Notes: generated by a model from the letters alone, not told the origin. A stretch of 22,921 nucleotides of DNA from CAYVIB01 sp964451365 (GCA_964451365.1 CAYVIB010000048.1:1-22921); one strand, 5' to 3'; numbered from the stretch's first letter, positions 1 through 7,552 are shown. Numbers and translations: made by a program.

Positions 1-1262
1 GCAGTTCGAGCTCTTCCAGTAGCTCCAGTTCTTCCAGCAGTTCGAGCTCTTCCAGCAGTTCGAGCTCTTCCAGCAGCTCGGGCGGAGGAAGTTGCGCGGG
101 TGTAAATGAATACCCTAACTGGACCGCGCGCGATTGGTCTGGTGGCCCCTACAACCACGCCGAAGCGGGTGACCAGATGGTTTACCAAAACACTTTGTAC
201 CAGGCTAATTGGTACACCAGTACGGTCCCGGGTAGCGATGCATCCTGGACAAACCTGGGTTCCTGCAGTGGTACAGGCTCGAGCTCTTCCAGCAGTTCAA
301 GTTCTTCGAGCAGCTCCAGCTCTTCAAGCAGTTCGAGTTCGTCCAGCAGCTCCAGCTCTTCCAGCAGCTCCAGTTCTTCAAGTTCAAGCAGTTCCTCTGG
401 TAACCCCAACTTCCCGTCGTTCTTCGTCGGTAATATCACCACGAGCGGCCAGGTACGTTCTGATTTCATTCAATATTGGGATCAGATTACTCCTGAAAAC
501 GAAGGTAAGTGGGGTTCCGTGGAAGGCTCTCGTGATAACTACAACTGGGGCCCGCTGGACGCTATCTACAATTACGCCCGTGCCAACGGCATTCCGGTAA
601 AAGGCCACACCCTCGTATGGGGCAGCCAACGTCCGAACTGGATCGATGGCCTGAGTGCTTCCGAGCAGCGCGCGGAAATTGAAGAGTGGATTCGCGACTA
701 CTGTGACCGCTATCCCGATACTGCCATGATCGATGTGGTGAATGAGGCGCTGCCTTCCCATGCACCGGCTAACTACGCGCAAAATGCGTTTGGCAGCGAC
801 TGGATTACCGAGTCGTTCCGCCTGGCGAGACAGTACTGCCCGAACACCATCCTGATTTACAACGACTATAACTTCATGACCTGGGATACCGACGCCATCA
901 TGGATATGATCCGCCCGGCGATTAATTCCGGTTATGTCGATGCGGTGGGTGTCCAGGCGCACAGCCTGTATGATCCGCGCGTGTGGACCGCCCAGGAAAT
1001 TGAAGACAAGCTCGACCTGATCTCCACCCTGGGTGTGCCCATCTACGTATCGGAATATGATATTGAAGCCACCAACGACCAGACTCAGCTCGAGTACATG
1101 CAAATGCACTTCCCTGTGTTCTACAACCACCCCAACGTTGTCGGTATTACCTTTTGGGGTTATGTGGTCGGGTCGACCTGGCGTAACGGAACCGGCTTGA
1201 TTCAAAGTAATGGTACACCGCGCCCGGCGATGACCTGGTTGATGGACTACCTGGGTCGATAA
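1..1262 (+). CDS. GH10 endo-1,4-beta-xylanase with CBM5/12-like module and poly-Ser linkers (5' end outside window)
   Basis: Secreted endo-xylanase cutting internal beta-1,4 bonds of xylan. The reading frame is open from position 3, so the protein starts upstream; the internal ATG at 177 is not the start. In order: at least 26 serines (3-80), a Cys-bounded module (93-266) rich in Trp/Tyr with WYTSTVPGSDASW, typical of CBM5/12 carbohydrate-binding domains, 40 serines (279-398), then a GH10 barrel to the stop. The GH10 acid/base Glu is in DVVNEAL (codon 744-746) and the nucleophile Glu in YVSEYDI (codon 1053-1055). GHTLVWG and GITFWGYV are further family motifs. Poly-Ser linkers of this length are characteristic of Cellvibrio and Saccharophagus enzymes. 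A signal peptide and perhaps more binding modules are expected upstream. The family call is firm; the binding-module family is less so. Confidence 0.95.
   Translation, partial: SSSSSSSSSSSSSSSSSSSSSSSSSSGGGSCAGVNEYPNWTARDWSGGPYNHAEAGDQMVYQNTLYQANWYTSTVPGSDASWTNLGSCSGTGSSSSSSSSSSSSSSSSSSSSSSSSSSSSSSSSSSSSSSSSGNPNFPSFFVGNITTSGQVRSDFIQYWDQITPENEGKWGSVEGSRDNYNWGPLDAIYNYARANGIPVKGHTLVWGSQRPNWIDGLSASEQRAEIEEWIRDYCDRYPDTAMIDVVNEALPSHAPANYAQNAFGSDWITESFRLARQYCPNTILIYNDYNFMTWDTDAIMDMIRPAINSGYVDAVGVQAHSLYDPRVWTAQEIEDKLDLISTLGVPIYVSEYDIEATNDQTQLEYMQMHFPVFYNHPNVVGITFWGYVVGSTWRNGTGLIQSNGTPRPAMTWLMDYLGR
3..80 (+). repeat. Poly-serine linker 1 (26 Ser codons visible)
   Basis: An uninterrupted run of Ser codons built from a quasi-repeat of agttcgagctcttccagc, which recurs nearly perfectly several times. 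It precedes the binding module and is cut by the window edge, so its true length is unknown. It serves as a flexible extracellular spacer. Confidence 0.9.
279..398 (+). repeat. Poly-serine linker 2 (40 Ser codons)
   Basis: Forty consecutive Ser codons between the binding module and the GH10 domain. Both TCN and AGY codons are used, in loose repeats of linker 1's unit, which makes the DNA slippage- and recombination-prone while the peptide stays pure serine. Confidence 0.95.
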
Positions 1263-1307
1263 AACGTTGTAAAACCAGCACGGAAGCGATCTCTTTTTTG
1301 TTTTGGC

Positions 1308-1335
1308 AAAAGCCCCGCGTTAGCGGGGCTTTTTC
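1308..1335 (+). terminator. Rho-independent terminator of the GH10 gene
   Basis: An 11-bp perfect stem (AAAAGCCCCGC, 1308-1318, with GCGGGGCTTTT, 1323-1333) around a GTTA loop, with the T-rich side continuing. It lies 45 bp after the xylanase stop codon. Confidence 0.95.
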
Positions 1336-2307
1336 ATTTTAACATCCGGGAAAATTAAGCCCGGCGGGTGTGTAGACAGGAAGATAGCTGCTTTAAATCC
1401 GGGAATTGTCGACTTATATTTCCTTGCGGTATGCCTGATACGCAAAAAGCGCGTTCATGGGCGCGCATTAATTTATCAACTGGTTATGCTGGTCGTTATC
1501 TAAAAGCACTAAAACCGATCCAACCGTTACAGTGCATCCATTCCTGAACCGGGGCAACGAAAGCTGGCCACCCAATGGGGCCATTTTCGAGCCAAATGGC
1601 GTAAGGGAGGTTTCTTGCAGGTTGGGCGACCTTCGCCGCGGTTCGGGAGCAGTCGGTAGTGGCTAATCAAACCGGCGGTTTGCTCTCAATGTGGTCAGCC
1701 GGCGCGGGTTAGGGTCAGGTAGGAAGCCGGTAGTAATGGTTAGCTGGAGTCCAAGTAGCGATGTGCGAAAGGAAAATGTTATTGCTGATTACGTTGTCAT
1801 TGACGACGCAACACCTCTGGCGGAGTTAATCCGTTAACTAATAACGGTTTATTATTTGTGGTAGCGGAGCGTTATTCGCTAAGATTTTTGCACGGTCGCG
1901 AGCACTTAAACGTGAGCAAAATTCTGTAACTGCTTAACGCTAACAGCTGTTTTTTTTGCCACACTTTTCTACTAATTTCTGCGCAAATGCGAAAAAAGAC
2001 AAATTTATTACGCGGTTGTAGTTATATATGCATGACATATCAATTTGTGACGAATATTGCATTAAGGCGGTTATGACGCCTGAAATTGTTTTCTTTTCCG
2101 GAGACACCGATTAATATCGACAAGATTAACTGCTGTACCTGGACCGAGAAGCGTGAGTGAGGCGACACACATCAGCTTGTTGGTTCTTTACTACCTCGTA
2201 ATACAGCCGACTCAATGTGCCCTCACCGGGTTATAGAATAAAAACAACTGGTTAGGTCGGAGCGTTAATGGCTCTAGCGGCTTGCCTGAATAACTAATGG
2301 TTCTGGA
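1336..2307. other. Long intergenic region before the carbamoyltransferase operon
   Basis: About 970 bp without a convincing coding region on either strand. It contains a 7-bp hairpin (GCCATTT 1580-1586 with AAATGGC 1594-1600), scattered short stems and an AT-rich stretch around 1930-2060. It must hold the promoter of the 2308 operon and may give a long leader or a small RNA. I could not match it to a riboswitch class. Confidence 0.5.
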
Positions 2308-3531
2308 ATGAAATATTTGCAGAATGCGATTCTCTTCGTCTTCGCACTGGCACTCTCCGGAGTACTGTGTGAGGGTATGTTTTACTTTCTAAACCGTGGC
2401 CCCGCACCGCCGCAAGTTGAGGTTGTCGACGGCGAACCCAACGCTGAGCGGTTGGACTTTTTTCACTACCATCCGGTTTATGGTTATTCGGGACAGCCCA
2501 ATGTAAGCAAAAAATTTTATGGCCGGCTTGTCACACATAATTCCAAGGGAATGCGCGGACCGGAAGTCGATTACAATGCGCCGGAGAACGTAAGTCGGGT
2601 AGCATTTATCGGCGACTCGCAAACTTGGGGGTGGGCCGTCAGTGACTATGAAACCATTCCCTTCTTCGCCGAGCAGATACTCAATAACAAATCAGAAGGC
2701 GCAACCTATCAGGCACTTAACTTCGGTGCCACAGGCTACGGTGTCGACCAGTCATACCTGCGCTTTATCAGCGAAGGGCTTCGCTATAAGCCGGATTTTG
2801 TTGTCCTTACCTATTTTGCCGACAACGATATTTGGGAAACCGGGTCGGCGGAAGCCTGGGGAGTGGAGAAACCCTTTTTTTTCGAAAAGGATGATGGGAG
2901 TCTTTGCGTATCGAATATTCCGCCAAGGCGTGCCTCGGGCTGGCCGTCGGATAACCTGCAAAACAAGTTTGATTTTGATCGCCTGCGATTCCGGTTGGTC
3001 GGCACAGAGTTTGATTTAGCCAATACCCAAACCGTTCAATTCTTCAAGAATCGCAGTATCAACACATCGCTGTTTGGCAGTTGGGGTACCGACGATAGCG
3101 AGCCTTTGAAAGCAATTGAAAAACATATTGGTTGCGTACAAAGCCAGCCGGCACCGGAACTGAAGGATTGGGAAGACAAGATCCAATTGACGGTAAACCT
3201 CATAAACCGGATCAGAACAACGGTAGAGGAAAATGGTGGGAAATTTGTTGTGGTTACAAAGCCTCTCGAAAAGGATTATCGCGAAGAGGAGTTGGAACTA
3301 AACTACCAGACGATACTGGCTCGGCTGAGCCAACTGGATATAACCGTCATCGATATGTATCCCATTTTCAAACAAGGGGGAGCTCCCGCCGAGGCATTGT
3401 ACCTTGGTGCGGGGCACCTGAGTCCTTTTGGCAATTGGCTGGTGGCGGAGAGCGTAGCGAAATATGTTCATCCGCGGTCCGGAGTTAACTATCAGGCTGC
3501 TGGCAGCCCGGATATGGCGCGGGAGCGCTAA
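2308..3531 (+). CDS. Membrane-anchored SGNH/GDSL-hydrolase-like protein
   Basis: 407 residues. A hydrophobic N-terminal segment (about 5-28) should anchor it in the inner membrane with the catalytic domain outside. SGNH features: block I FIGDSQTWGW with Ser104, a Gly-rich block II (NFGATGYG, about 138-145), an Asn-Asp in the block III position (N173-D174) and block V GHLSPFGN with His370. The position three before His370, where the catalytic Asp normally sits (DxxH), is Gly. Such proteins are esterases or acyltransferases acting on glycans or lipids, and relatives often sit beside SxtJ/DUF5989/carbamoyltransferase genes. It is the first gene of a tight operon, with 27 bp to the next. The Shine-Dalgarno is weak. 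The fold is confident, the substrate unknown. Confidence 0.85.
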   Translation: MKYLQNAILFVFALALSGVLCEGMFYFLNRGPAPPQVEVVDGEPNAERLDFFHYHPVYGYSGQPNVSKKFYGRLVTHNSKGMRGPEVDYNAPENVSRVAFIGDSQTWGWAVSDYETIPFFAEQILNNKSEGATYQALNFGATGYGVDQSYLRFISEGLRYKPDFVVLTYFADNDIWETGSAEAWGVEKPFFFEKDDGSLCVSNIPPRRASGWPSDNLQNKFDFDRLRFRLVGTEFDLANTQTVQFFKNRSINTSLFGSWGTDDSEPLKAIEKHIGCVQSQPAPELKDWEDKIQLTVNLINRIRTTVEENGGKFVVVTKPLEKDYREEELELNYQTILARLSQLDITVIDMYPIFKQGGAPAEALYLGAGHLSPFGNWLVAESVAKYVHPRSGVNYQAAGSPDMARER

Positions 3532-3558
3532 ACAAAACAATGTGGAGTCACTGAAATT

Positions 3559-3972
3559 ATGTCGGAAAACACTGCTTATATGAAAATTGAAAGAGGTTCC
3601 GCGAGGAGCTTCGGAATGGTATTTGCCGCGGTTTTTTTAATCATCGCCGTGTTTTTATATATTTCCAGTAAAACCGTTCACTACTGGGCATTGATTGGCG
3701 CGGTGACTTTTGCCACGGTCGCCGTGACCAGGCCAAGGTTGCTGGAGCCCCTGAATATCGTATGGTTCAAGCTGGGTATGTTGCTGGGCGCCATTATCGC
3801 TCCCTTGGTAATGATGTTGATATATTTTTTTGTGGTTACGCCTACCGGATTTTTGATGAGGATGCTTGGTAAGGATCCGCTGCTTTTGAAGAAAAATGCG
3901 AATCTGGAAACGTACTGGATCAAGCGTGAAAACAATGAAAATCAACCCAGTAGTATGAAAAGACAATTCTGA
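3559..3972 (+). CDS. SxtJ-family small membrane protein
   Basis: 137 residues with two or three transmembrane segments: a pair at about 19-55 and a long one near 72-94. It is followed by the family's conserved end, TPTGFLMRMLGKDPL and then ETYWIKR. It resembles SxtJ of the saxitoxin cluster, a protein of unknown function regularly encoded next to DUF5989 and an SxtI-type carbamoyltransferase, which is exactly the arrangement here. GGAG lies 12 nt before the ATG. Only 7 bp separate its stop from the next start, so the two are probably translationally coupled. A role in bringing the carbamoyltransferase to the membrane is inference only. Confidence 0.85.
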   Translation: MSENTAYMKIERGSARSFGMVFAAVFLIIAVFLYISSKTVHYWALIGAVTFATVAVTRPRLLEPLNIVWFKLGMLLGAIIAPLVMMLIYFFVVTPTGFLMRMLGKDPLLLKKNANLETYWIKRENNENQPSSMKRQF

Positions 3973-3979
3973 GGTTAGT

Positions 3980-4129
3980 ATGGAATTTTTAAATGAGTTT
4001 TGGCAGTTCCTCCGCGTGCGGAAAAAATATTGGTTGTTACCAATTTTGTTGGTATTGGTGCTTTTTGGTGGCCTGATCGTTCTTACACAAGGTTCCGCCG
4101 TCGCCCCTTTTATCTATACGCTTTTTTAA
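3980..4129 (+). CDS. DUF5989-family membrane micro-protein (49 aa)
   Basis: A 49-residue protein starting MEFLNEFWQFLRVRKKYWLL, followed by one hydrophobic helix (about 19-36) and ending VAPFIYTLF. The amphipathic EFW.FLRVRKKYW start, the single membrane helix and the FIYTLF end fit the DUF5989 family, which is encoded between sxtJ-like and carbamoyltransferase genes in many bacteria. The Shine-Dalgarno GAGG (3971-3974) overlaps the upstream stop codon and sits 5 nt before the ATG. It is short enough to be missed by automatic gene calling. Its function is unknown; a helper of the carbamoyltransferase is the natural inference. Confidence 0.85.
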   Translation: MEFLNEFWQFLRVRKKYWLLPILLVLVLFGGLIVLTQGSAVAPFIYTLF

Positions 4130-4141
4130 CGGCTGCATGTT

Positions 4142-5986
4142 ATGACAACTATTCTAGGCGTTTCGGCTTTTTATCACGATAGTGCTGCCGCACTGATCCA
4201 CAACGGAGAGATTATTGCGGCGGCCCAAGAGGAAAGATTCACCCGCAAAAAGCATGATCCCGGTTTTCCGCTCAGGGCGATTGAGTATTGTCTTCAAGAG
4301 GCCGGCACCAGGTTGAGTAAAGTGGATCACATCGCTTTCTACGAAAAGCCGTTTCTGAAGTTCGAACGCCTTTTGGAAACCTATGTCGCCCTGGCGCCCA
4401 GAGGAATCAATTCATTTCGAGCGGCGATGCCGGTATGGTTGCGCGAAAAGCTGTTCCAGAAAGACATGCTTGTTCGCGAATTCAAAAAAATCGATAGTGA
4501 CTTCAAGAATGACAGCGACGTAAAGCTCCTGTTTGCCGAACACCATTTTAGTCATGCCGCCAGCGCGTTCTATCCGTCTCCGTTCGAAGAGGCCGTGGTC
4601 CTGACACTGGATGGGGTTGGCGAATGGGCCACCACGACAGTTGCCGTCGGTCGCGGAAATCAATTGACAATAGAGAAGGAAATACACTTTCCGCACTCCC
4701 TCGGCTTGCTTTATTCCGCCTTTACCTACTATACCGGTTTCAGGGTAAACTCCGGCGAGTACAAACTGATGGGTCTCGCACCCTATGGTGAGCCCCGGTT
4801 CAAGGATCTTATCCTGAAGCATATTATCGATCTTAAGGACGACGGCACCTTTCACCTGGATCAGTCCTACTTCAACTACTGTACCGGCCTCACCATGACA
4901 AACAGGAAATTCGAAAAGCTGTTTGGTGAACCTGTCCGTCAGCCGGATACCGATAAATTAACGCAGTTTCACATGGATATCGCGGCATCCATCCAGGCGG
5001 TGGTTGAGGAATCCATACTGCGCATCACCAGAAGCCTCGCTACGGAATACCAGATCCCGAACCTGTGCATGGCCGGCGGCGTGGCGCTGAACTGCGTTGC
5101 CAATGGTAAAATCCTGCGCGACGGCGCTTTTAAAAATGTGTGGGTGCAACCGGCGGCGGGCGATGCCGGCGGAGCCTTGGGCGCCGCGCAAGCGGCGTGG
5201 TATCAGGAGTTCGGCAACCCGCGCACGGTTAATGGCGGCGACAGTACCCATGGCTCCTATCTGGGGCCGTCCTTCTCGGAAGAAGAAATTCAGCGCAGGC
5301 TGACCGAGGCAGGCGCTGTATTTAAAACCTACTCCGAGAAAGAGACCATACTGAAAACAGCGCAGGCTTTAACGGAAAGCAAGGCGGTTGGCTGGTTCAA
5401 CGGCCGAATGGAGTTTGGTCCCCGGGCTCTGGGGGCGCGTTCCATATTGGGCGATCCGCGCTCTCCGCAAATGCAGAAGGACCTGAACTTAAAGGTTAAA
5501 TTCCGGGAATCGTTTCGGCCGTTCGCACCTTCGGTGTTGCGCGAACATGTTTCGGAATGGTTTGAGATTGCGGAAGACAGTCCATACATGCTGATGGTGG
5601 CGGATGTTCAGCCTTCCAAGCGCAAGCAGATGACCGAAGAGGAACAGAAACTGTTCGGAATAGATAAGCTGAATGTACCACGCTCAGAGGTGCCCGCGAT
5701 TACTCATGTGGATTACTCAGCCAGAATCCAGACGGTGCACAAGGAAACCAATCCCCGGTACTATGCTTTGATAGAAAAGTTTTACGAACTGACCGGTTGT
5801 CCCATCGTGGTGAATACCAGCTTTAATGTCAGGGGCGAACCCATCGTTTGTACGCCGGAAGATGCCTTTCGTTGTTTTATGGGAACAAATATCGAGGTTC
5901 TGGTATGCGGCAATAATATTCTGTACAAGGAGGACCAGGACCCCGCTCTCCAGGAAGACTATAAAAATAAATATGAGCTGGACTAG
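4142..5986 (+). CDS. O-carbamoyltransferase (NodU/CmcH/SxtI family)
   Basis: 614 residues, full length for the family. It transfers a carbamoyl group from carbamoyl phosphate to a hydroxyl through a carbamoyl-adenylate. The N-terminal Kae1-like domain begins ILGVSAFYHDSAAALI and has HHFSHAASAF (134-143) with the metal-binding His residues, LTLDGVGEW (154-162), SGEYKLMGLAPYG (204-216), GGVALNCVANGK (312-323) and QPAAGDAGGALGAA (336-349). The C-terminal domain has GPRALGARSILGDPR (426-440), the ESFRPFAPSVL segment and VVNTSFNVRGEPIV. It is the last gene of the operon, 12 bp after the DUF5989 gene and without a strong ribosome-binding site of its own. The substrate may be a polysaccharide, lipid or small molecule; nothing nearby decides. 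Confidence 0.95.
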   Translation: MTTILGVSAFYHDSAAALIHNGEIIAAAQEERFTRKKHDPGFPLRAIEYCLQEAGTRLSKVDHIAFYEKPFLKFERLLETYVALAPRGINSFRAAMPVWLREKLFQKDMLVREFKKIDSDFKNDSDVKLLFAEHHFSHAASAFYPSPFEEAVVLTLDGVGEWATTTVAVGRGNQLTIEKEIHFPHSLGLLYSAFTYYTGFRVNSGEYKLMGLAPYGEPRFKDLILKHIIDLKDDGTFHLDQSYFNYCTGLTMTNRKFEKLFGEPVRQPDTDKLTQFHMDIAASIQAVVEESILRITRSLATEYQIPNLCMAGGVALNCVANGKILRDGAFKNVWVQPAAGDAGGALGAAQAAWYQEFGNPRTVNGGDSTHGSYLGPSFSEEEIQRRLTEAGAVFKTYSEKETILKTAQALTESKAVGWFNGRMEFGPRALGARSILGDPRSPQMQKDLNLKVKFRESFRPFAPSVLREHVSEWFEIAEDSPYMLMVADVQPSKRKQMTEEEQKLFGIDKLNVPRSEVPAITHVDYSARIQTVHKETNPRYYALIEKFYELTGCPIVVNTSFNVRGEPIVCTPEDAFRCFMGTNIEVLVCGNNILYKEDQDPALQEDYKNKYELD

Positions 5987-6204
5987 GTTGGACCAAACTG
6001 CTGATTAAGCCATTGTTCAAACTGATGTTGCGGCAACGCGTGCCGTCCTGCTTTCCGCAATGTCACCATCAAAGCCGGAATTGAACGGATTTGAAACTGC
6101 ATTGCCATGCACGGCTGGTTTTGGTATCGAACTCACGAATCCGTCCATGTGCTGAACGCCTACGCTCCTTGGAAACATCGGCGCAAACTGTGGTGTGATC
6201 CGCG
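5983..6204 (-). pseudogene. Decayed 3' fragment of a second trxC (thioredoxin 2)
   Basis: The minus strand is plainly related to the 3' half of the intact trxC at 8772-9221. Reading it gives PQFAPMFP near 6175-6195, a frameshift near 6110, then MAMQFQIRSIPALMV and LPQHQFEQWLNQQF with a TAG stop. The intact gene has QQFAPVF, ATQFQIRSIPTLMV and LPRHQFEQWLNQHL. The WCGPC active site region is degraded and nothing recognisable remains of the 5' half. Its stop (5983-5985) overlaps the antiparallel stop of the carbamoyltransferase within one CTAG. Point changes and small gaps are spread throughout, so this is an old duplicate or a relic of a replaced locus. Confidence 0.88.
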
Positions 6205-6575
6205 GCTTATCTTTTTAATCCTTGCGGTTGCCTCAGGGAGAGCAGCCACAAGGGCCATCCCACGCATAATCAGACAATTCTGAAATAGACTTCGGCAAAT
6301 TAAATTTTCCTTTCGTCTCTGCTCTGTCTTTAGCGTTTATGCATCGTCGTAAAAGCTATTCTTTAAAAATATTTCCGCCCAATATCTTCCTATTATCCCG
6401 AAATTAAAAATTGCAAAGAAAGACGACAATAACTAGTCCTTATATCCCTCGATAACAATAAACGATTGGTGAGTATTGACTCCTTTTGATTAACTGAACC
6501 CGCAGGAGCTTCCTGCCCGACATTCCAATTTCGGGAAGCCGGAATCTTGTCACCATGAAGAGAGGAATACTCATT
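6205..6575. other. Intergenic region with possible structured leader
   Basis: No gene recognised. The last part, before the small secreted protein, contains a perfect 6-bp hairpin (GCAGGA 6502-6507, TCCTGC 6511-6516) and a second arrangement with nested stems (CCGA/TCGG and ATTCC 6522-6526 / GGAAT 6541-6545). The region around 6310-6430 is AT-rich and is the likely promoter zone. Confidence 0.4.
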
Positions 6576-6899
6576 ATGAAAAATTTATTTTCCAAGTACT
6601 TACTTTTAGTCACGTTTTTACTTGCATCGTCAGCGTCAGTTTTCGCGGCACAAACCGCTACCGGCCCCGTGACCTTGTGGTCCGTTTCCCAGATGCCCGG
6701 ATTTTCACTCATTTCCGTCGGTGGTGGCGGGGACGGGGGTGGTTCTTCCGTTTTGTGCGCGGTTGACGCGACAAGCACTTTTGGCGCCGCCTTGATGAGT
6801 TCGGCAGCCAGTGCCGCCGCGCAGGGTGCTGATGTGACGTTGACATGCAGTGATTTGGGTCAGGCTCAGCAACTCCAATTGGCCGCTGGTGGCGACTGA
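6576..6899 (+). CDS. Small secreted Gly/Ala-rich protein, unknown function
   Basis: 107 residues from the ATG at 6576, chosen over the in-frame ATG at 6555 because AGAGGA lies 9 nt before it and because it gives a clean signal peptide (Lys, a hydrophobic run, then SVFA before AQTATG, cleavage near 24/25). The mature chain of about 83 residues has a Gly-rich turn (VGGGGDGGGSS, about 48-58), an Ala/Ser-rich helix-like stretch (71-84) and exactly two cysteines (C61 and C91), which could form one disulfide. I do not recognise the family. It is followed by a strong hairpin and then another exported small protein, so the two may be functionally linked. Confidence 0.75.
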   Translation: MKNLFSKYLLLVTFLLASSASVFAAQTATGPVTLWSVSQMPGFSLISVGGGGDGGGSSVLCAVDATSTFGAALMSSAASAAAQGADVTLTCSDLGQAQQLQLAAGGD

Positions 6900-6924
6900 T
6901 TGCGAGACGTGTCGGCCAATTAAA

Positions 6925-6958
6925 AAAGGAGTATCGGAACATCCGATACTCCTTTAAA
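6925..6958 (+). terminator. Perfect 13-bp hairpin, probable bidirectional terminator
   Basis: AAAGGAGTATCGG (6925-6937), loop AACAT, then CCGATACTCCTTT (6943-6955). It ends 28 bp before the next ATG, so it probably attenuates rather than fully separates the two small genes. The longer T-tract lies on the minus strand (six A before the stem), so it would also stop transcription from the right. Confidence 0.8.
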
Positions 6959-6985
6959 TACCGCTCTTTATGCTAAGGAGTTTTT

Positions 6986-7552
6986 ATGAAAACGAATTTG
7001 GTGTTTACTTTCGCAACTCTGCTGACTGGCTTTGCACTTGGCTTATGGGGAGCAACCCCCTTAAAAGGAAGTTTCAACGCCAAATATTGTGACATCGCAT
7101 GTCGTAGTTGTGCATTGTTGGAAGAGCCGGCCACTTACATTAAACGGTTAAAGACAAGGTTGGTAACAAAACCTGTAATGAAAGCACCTATTGCTTCATC
7201 ACCGGTAAGTACAAGATTGGTAGCCATAAAGCCATCGGCGCTATCCGGAGTTAAAGCGACAGCCGGCGAAACGGTTAAAACTCCTGAAGCCAGTTCAGCG
7301 TCCGCGGTGATGGCCGCCAGCGATTCATTGGCCCCTGACAAGGAACAGGCCCGGCTTTACGAGACCGTGAAAAAGCGAATACCTGCTTACGCCACTTCCG
7401 ATCAACCTATTATGGAAGCTGTGTCTCAAGATCCGGAGTTCCAGCGCCTACCCCTTGAGCAACGGAAAAGCCTGATCCTGGAAATAGTTAACGGTTTTAA
7501 CCGCGGCGAATTTACGATCGAACAGGTGATTGCGCATAGGGGTCGAAATTGA
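6986..7552 (+). CDS. Exported protein with Cys-rich start and helical C-terminus, unknown function
   Basis: 188 residues; AAGGAG lies 6 nt before the ATG. An N-terminal hydrophobic stretch (about 4-22) is a signal peptide or anchor. Just after it comes a CxxxCxxC cluster (C35, C39, C42). Residues about 50-115 are a low-complexity Lys/Pro/Ala/Ser/Val linker. The C-terminal part (about 116-188) is charged and probably helical (EQARLYETVKKRIPAY, RKSLILEIVNGFNRGEF). The design suggests an envelope-tethered protein with a small interaction domain. I do not recognise the family. It lies downstream of the small secreted protein and upstream of a LysR regulator. Confidence 0.75.
   Translation: MKTNLVFTFATLLTGFALGLWGATPLKGSFNAKYCDIACRSCALLEEPATYIKRLKTRLVTKPVMKAPIASSPVSTRLVAIKPSALSGVKATAGETVKTPEASSASAVMAASDSLAPDKEQARLYETVKKRIPAYATSDQPIMEAVSQDPEFQRLPLEQRKSLILEIVNGFNRGEFTIEQVIAHRGRN

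Noticed and set aside
182..469. Minus-strand frame with Leu/Glu repeats
   Set aside because: Antisense of the poly-Ser linker; repeats mirror the Ser codons and the GH10 frame explains the DNA.
384..1205. Long minus-strand frame over the xylanase
   Set aside because: Shadow of the GH10 domain, whose catalytic motifs are all on the plus strand.
1597..1618. Sigma-54-like TGGC...TTGC pair
   Set aside because: The distance between GG and GC is 17 instead of the required 10 bases.
1500..1760. Possible riboswitch (cyclic-di-GMP or similar)
   Set aside because: Several short stems, but the conserved core of no riboswitch class I know could be lined up.
4000..4182. 60-codon plus-strand frame
   Set aside because: Overlaps the DUF5989-type gene and the carbamoyltransferase start in another frame; no motif or ribosome-binding site.
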